DNA from: an uncultured Clostridia bacterium
GTDB lineage: Bacteria; Bacillota; Clostridia; Christensenellales; Borkfalkiaceae
Length of the DNA stretch: 6,802 nucleotides
Assembly (NCBI GenBank): GCA_937915565.1
Contig: CALDMH010000158.1
Location: forward strand, 1-6,802
Direction: 5' to 3'
Shown piece after piece: positions 4,187 to 6,802 of this stretch. Made by a program: the position numbers and the translations under genes. Each line of letters begins with the position of its first letter. Position 1 is the first letter of the stretch. Under the pieces are notes generated by a model. The model saw only the letters and a program-made list of their open reading frames with translations, was not told where the DNA came from and did not search any database.

Positions 4187-5517
4187 TAGTCTACCTTCTT
4201 AATCGTGATACTCTTTCCCGAAACACCCGTAACGAATCCGCTTATCGAAGCGTGAATATTGACGGAAAGTCCGTCCGCCGCTTTCGCTATAACCTGACCT
4301 CTTTCAACTTTATCGCCGACCTTCACAACGGGAATCGCCGGCGCGCCGATATGCTGGGAGCAAAGCTCATTAACTTCCGAAAACCCGTCTATAAGTCGAT
4401 TATCGAGGGGTGCGGTCGCCTGATACTTCTTTACGCCGAGCCTCGAAGCGAGCCTTTCGAGAGGCACTCTTCTGAAATCTCTCATCGCGTTTACTTTGCC
4501 CGCTTCCACGTTTTTCGGCGGTTTCACGCCGTTTGCGCGAAGCGCGCCTTTAACCGCCTGAACGAGTTTTCTCGGAGAAAGCCCTTGCGGACAAGCGTAC
4601 ATTTCGCACACTCCGCAACCCGAACAGTAAAACGTGTTTAAAAACGCCGAAACGTCGCTGAAATCGTTGCAAGCAGCCGCGCGCATTATCTTATGCGGTT
4701 CTATCGGGTGTCCTACGTTATATCTCGGGCACATTTCCGTGCAACTTCTGCACTGACAACAACTTGCCGCGGCTCTTCCGAGCTCGATTTTAACGTCCGA
4801 TTTGAGTTTGTTTACAACGTAAGCGTCCGACGGAAGCACGAAAACGGAGTTCGTGGTTTTGGTGACGGAATCGCTCGGTGAAGCCAGCTTGCCCATCATA
4901 GGTCCGCCAACCCAGTAAACGAAATCCTTTATAGTTTCTCCGCCTGCCAGCTTAACCGCTTCCGAAAGCTTTGCGCCGAGCGGAAGCCTTAACGTTTTAG
5001 GTTCTTTAACTTCGCCCGCAATGGTGACGAGTTTTGAAATAAGCGGCTCGCCCTTCAACGCATAATAAGCGTTGTACATAGTTTCCACGTTGAAAACGGC
5101 AACTCCGCATTCGATGGGAAGCCCGCCGGGGCGAACGACCTTGCCGGTTGCGTCGTAAATAAGCATAACCTCGTCGCCGGCAGGATAAACCTTTCTTAAA
5201 ATTTTGATTTTTAAGGCAGGATATTCGGGAAGAAGAGCCGTAACGGCTTCAATCGCTCCCTTATAATGTTCCTTGATGCAAACGATACCCTCTTTTGCTC
5301 CTACGGTTTTTCTCGTTTCCTCAAAAGCCGAGACGATTTCCTCGGCGTGGAATTTCAAAAGCTGTCTGTGCAATCTCAAAAGAGGTTCGCATTCCGCGCA
5401 ATTAAGCAGCACCGTTTGTGCGTCGTTATTAAGTTTTGCGTAAGTGGGAAAGCCCGCCCCGCCTGCTCCGACGATTCCGGCTTCCCTGTAAATTTTGCTT
5501 AAAGCGCCTAATTCCAT
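4186..5517 (-). CDS. pduS: PduS/RnfC-like Fe-S flavoprotein of the microcompartment
   Basis: This 443-residue protein resembles RnfC/NuoF-type proteins. GAGGAGFPTYAKL at 17-29 is the flavin/NADH-binding glycine-rich segment, NCAECEPL at 39-46 is typical of the family, and an SLBB-like part lies around 165-230. Two ferredoxin motifs follow: CxxCxxCxxxCP at 253-264 and CxxCxxC(x4)CP at 298-310, for two [4Fe-4S] clusters. The last 60 residues (HIGAPAIPVVKVGDKV, then SGFVTGVSG) form a barrel-sandwich domain. PduS proteins reduce corrinoid cofactor or feed electrons out of the compartment via PduT. The ATG at 5517 follows the EutN stop by one base, so the two genes are coupled. Which redox partner or cofactor it serves here is unknown, since the signature enzyme is outside the window. 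Confidence 0.93.
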   Translation of the reverse strand: MELGALSKIYREAGIVGAGGAGFPTYAKLNNDAQTVLLNCAECEPLLRLHRQLLKFHAEEIVSAFEETRKTVGAKEGIVCIKEHYKGAIEAVTALLPEYPALKIKILRKVYPAGDEVMLIYDATGKVVRPGGLPIECGVAVFNVETMYNAYYALKGEPLISKLVTIAGEVKEPKTLRLPLGAKLSEAVKLAGGETIKDFVYWVGGPMMGKLASPSDSVTKTTNSVFVLPSDAYVVNKLKSDVKIELGRAAASCCQCRSCTEMCPRYNVGHPIEPHKIMRAAACNDFSDVSAFLNTFYCSGCGVCEMYACPQGLSPRKLVQAVKGALRANGVKPPKNVEAGKVNAMRDFRRVPLERLASRLGVKKYQATAPLDNRLIDGFSEVNELCSQHIGAPAIPVVKVGDKVERGQVIAKAADGLSVNIHASISGFVTGVSGKSITIKKVD

Positions 5518-5518
5518 A

Positions 5519-5782
5519 TTACTCTAAATTTTGTCCTTCGTCGATAATTCCCACGATAGCCGCGTCGACGGGCGATTTTTCCATATCGCAACCTATCCTC
5601 GCCGCGCTACCCTGCGCAACCAATACGAGCTCGCCTATCCCCGCGCCGACCTTATCGATTGCGACTATGCGGTTTTCGACTTTAAGGCTCGGAATGGGTT
5701 CGACAATCATAAACTTGCTTCCGACGAGATTATCGCATTTTCTTGTGGATACGACAGAACCAACAACTTTTCCTATAATCAT
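5519..5782 (-). CDS. pduN: EutN/PduN/CcmL-type BMC vertex protein
   Basis: This 87-residue protein is the pentamer that caps the vertices of the polyhedral shell. The N-terminus MIIGKVVGSVVSTRK, the central LVGSKFMIVEPI, the VAIDKVGAGIGELVLVAQGSAAR core and the C-terminal PVDAAIVGIID are the successive conserved strands of the Pfam EutN/CcmL family, and the length is normal. It starts 24 bases after the pduL stop codon. The start codon and its GGAGAGGA ribosome binding site lie in a hairpin (5781-5805), so its synthesis may be tuned separately, which makes sense because few pentamers are needed per shell. Whether it is strictly PduN or EutN cannot be settled; the neighbours favour the Pdu type. 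Confidence 0.93.
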   Translation of the reverse strand: MIIGKVVGSVVSTRKCDNLVGSKFMIVEPIPSLKVENRIVAIDKVGAGIGELVLVAQGSAARIGCDMEKSPVDAAIVGIIDEGQNLE

Positions 5783-5805
5783 TTTATCGTCCTCTCCGAT
5801 AAAAT
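5781..5805 (-). promoter_or_regulatory. Hairpin presenting the ribosome binding site of the vertex protein gene
   Basis: On the minus strand, ATTTTATCG (5797-5805) pairs perfectly with CGATAAAAT (5781-5789), leaving the 7-base purine loop GAGAGGA (5790-5796), which is the Shine-Dalgarno region. The first two bases of the ATG start codon are in the stem. It fills the space between the pduL stop and the pduN-type start. Confidence 0.7.
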
Positions 5806-5806
5806 C

Positions 5807-6451
5807 TCAGTCCTTAACAATCTCGGCTTTCATACCCGTGCGGATTTCGGCGGCGTTCGCCTCGTCCGTATCGATATGCATTTCGAGCGTGAAGGAAGGA
5901 TTAACTCTTATAAGTACGTTATTGAAAGTGGTTGCTCTTTCGTTATCCACCTTAACCGAAACTATATCGCCGTTTTTAACTCCGGCTCTTTCGGCGTCGG
6001 CAGGCGACATATGTATATGACGCTTGGCAATGATGCAACCCTCTTTCAAATAAACCACTCCGCAAGGCCCTACGACCGCTATCGGCGCAGAACCCGCTAT
6101 ATTTCCGGACTCCCTGACGGGAGCTTTAATTCCGAGTTTAATCGCGTCCGTTGCGGAAATTTCCACCTGCGACGCACTTCTGACAGGGCCTAAAATTCTT
6201 ACGTTCTCAATCGCGCGGAGTTTTAATCCGACGATTGTAACGAGTTCGTTAGAAGCGAACTGACCGCCCATCAAATCTTTCTTTTTCGTAAGTTGATACC
6301 CCTTTCCGAAAAGGGTTTCGACGTCCGCCTGGGTTAAGTGAATATGCCTTGCGGAAACACCCACTGGAACTAAAAAACCTGTGGATTTATCGTCTTTTTT
6401 AAGGCTCTCGATAACGAGCCTCGTGATTTTCTCAATATCGCAATTATCCAT
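5807..6451 (-). CDS. pduL: PduL-type phosphate acyltransferase
   Basis: This 214-residue enzyme converts acyl-CoA and phosphate to acyl-phosphate and CoA, recycling CoA inside the compartment. Two PduL half-domains carry the zinc-binding histidines: GVSARHIHLT at 31-40 (His36, His38) and AKRHIHM at 142-148 (His145, His147), with EMHIDTDEANA at 190-200 (His192) completing the site. LGPVR at 87-91 supplies the conserved arginine. The length matches PduL. Residues 1-19 (DIEKITRLVIESLKK) form an amphipathic helix followed by a short linker, as expected for an encapsulation peptide that targets the enzyme to the lumen; PduL versions outside BMCs lack it. The ATG at 6451 is preceded by AAGGA at good spacing. 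It leads the pduL-pduN-pduS-pduT series and lies 268 bases after the BMC-H gene. Confidence 0.96.
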   Translation of the reverse strand: MDNCDIEKITRLVIESLKKDDKSTGFLVPVGVSARHIHLTQADVETLFGKGYQLTKKKDLMGGQFASNELVTIVGLKLRAIENVRILGPVRSASQVEISATDAIKLGIKAPVRESGNIAGSAPIAVVGPCGVVYLKEGCIIAKRHIHMSPADAERAGVKNGDIVSVKVDNERATTFNNVLIRVNPSFTLEMHIDTDEANAAEIRTGMKAEIVKD

Positions 6452-6719
6452 AAACTATTCCTTTTTGCGATTTATTTTTGCTTTTACGAACTATTTTTGC
6501 GTACAACTAAAATATACGAGCCGAAAAATGCTCGAAAATCAATGCGGACGAGGCCGCCGACAAACGACGAGTTTCGTTTTGCCGTTACGCGTTTTGCGTT
6601 ATTTATGTAGTGGCGTTTTCTCTTTCGCCGCCGCGAGACGAATTTTCGCCTTCGCGGCGGCGAAACAAAAACGTAGTTTTAAGCCGATAAATGATTACCG
6701 ACCGACTCTTCCGTTAAAA
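6452..6719. other. Gap between the BMC-H gene and pduL
   Basis: No gene is seen here. It holds the hairpin at 6623-6665 and AT-rich sequence in front of pduL. A weak promoter candidate on the minus strand is TTGATT (6537-6542) with TATATT (6511-6516), but the 20-base spacing is too long for a good sigma-A promoter. A small inverted repeat CGAGC/GCTCG (6517-6521 and 6530-6534) lies between these boxes. The gap is much longer than the others in this operon. Confidence 0.5.
6623..6665 (-). promoter_or_regulatory. Very stable hairpin between BMC-H and pduL
   Basis: TTTCGCCGCCGCGA (6623-6636) is perfectly complementary to 6652-6665, a GC-rich 14-bp stem with a 15-base loop. On the minus strand CGTTTT and AAAACG extend it across a small internal loop. 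No T tract follows on either strand, so it is not a canonical terminator; an mRNA-stabilising or processing element at the 3' end of the shell gene is more likely. Confidence 0.65.
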
Positions 6720-6802
6720 TTATTTTAAAACGGGAAGAATCTTCTCGACGTCCTGATGAGGTCTGGGAATTACGTGAGTTGCAACGAGCTCGCCGAGTCT
6801 GG
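6720..6802 (-). CDS. BMC-H shell protein, C-terminal fragment
   Basis: The frame enters from the right edge of the window and ends at TAA (6720-6722); 26 residues are visible. They read RLGELVATHVIPRPH and then QDVEKILPVLK. The block GELVxxHVIPRPHxDVEKILP is the hallmark C-terminus of PduA/PduJ/EutM-type single-domain shell proteins, which form the hexamers of the shell facets. The N-terminal part and pore loop lie outside the window. The stop codon is not followed by a classical terminator, so transcription probably continues into pduL. Confidence 0.93.
   Translation of the reverse strand, partial: RLGELVATHVIPRPHQDVEKILPVLK

Noticed and set aside
5436..6193. Long plus-strand open frames (for example 5436-6020 and 5531-6193)
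   Set aside because: They lie opposite the clearly recognisable PduL, vertex protein and PduS genes, have no ribosome binding site and encode no recognisable domain; they are shadow frames.
6623..6665. Intrinsic terminator after the BMC-H gene
   Set aside because: The stem is strong but neither strand has a T tract directly after it.

Overview
The window reads as a bacterial chromosomal segment, most likely from an uncultured low-to-mid GC Firmicute of the class Clostridia. This lineage guess is an inference from the AGGAGG-type ribosome binding sites, the sigma-A-like promoters, the Pdu-type microcompartment genes and the HAD-IB family; nothing in the window fixes it. Apart from a truncated reading frame at the left edge, every gene lies on the minus strand, so the genes are read from right to left.

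Right part (about 3590-6802): the distal part of a bacterial microcompartment (BMC) operon. In order of transcription it holds the C-terminal end of a hexameric BMC-H shell protein, a 270-base gap with a very stable hairpin, a PduL-type phosphate acyltransferase, an EutN/PduN-type pentameric vertex protein, a PduS/RnfC-like Fe-S flavoprotein and a PduT-like trimeric shell protein with the Cys38 that holds an Fe-S cluster in PduT. The last four genes are nearly contiguous and end in a strong intrinsic terminator. Together they give the shell, the acyl-CoA to acyl-phosphate step and an electron conduit across the shell. The signature enzyme that would name the substrate is outside the window. 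The adjacent DeoR-type regulator fits BMC loci that process sugar-derived aldehydes such as fucose/rhamnose products, but that is inference only.

Middle part (about 1310-3590): a second transcription unit. A DeoR-family repressor gene is preceded by a promoter embedded in three tandem 27-28 bp repeats, which are probable operators. It is followed by a ParA-type ATPase and a small protein with only a ParB/sulfiredoxin-like domain. The ParA/ParB-like pair is framed by a 28-bp inverted repeat (26/28 identical, 18-bp perfect core), and a 14-bp part of that core also occurs inside the PduS-like gene. A ParA system beside a BMC operon suggests a compartment positioning module comparable in principle to carboxysomal McdA/McdB, but with a different partner protein. 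This is the most interesting hypothesis here. The rival explanation is a mobile-element partition cassette.

Left part (1-1310): a HAD-IB phosphatase gene, a tRNA-Thr(GGU) gene with its own promoter and terminator, and a 360-base gene-free stretch full of inverted repeats, including a 25-bp inverted copy of the tRNA 3' end. At the edge is the C-terminus of a plus-strand gene that may be a serine recombinase. This end looks like an old integration or rearrangement hot spot beside the tRNA gene.
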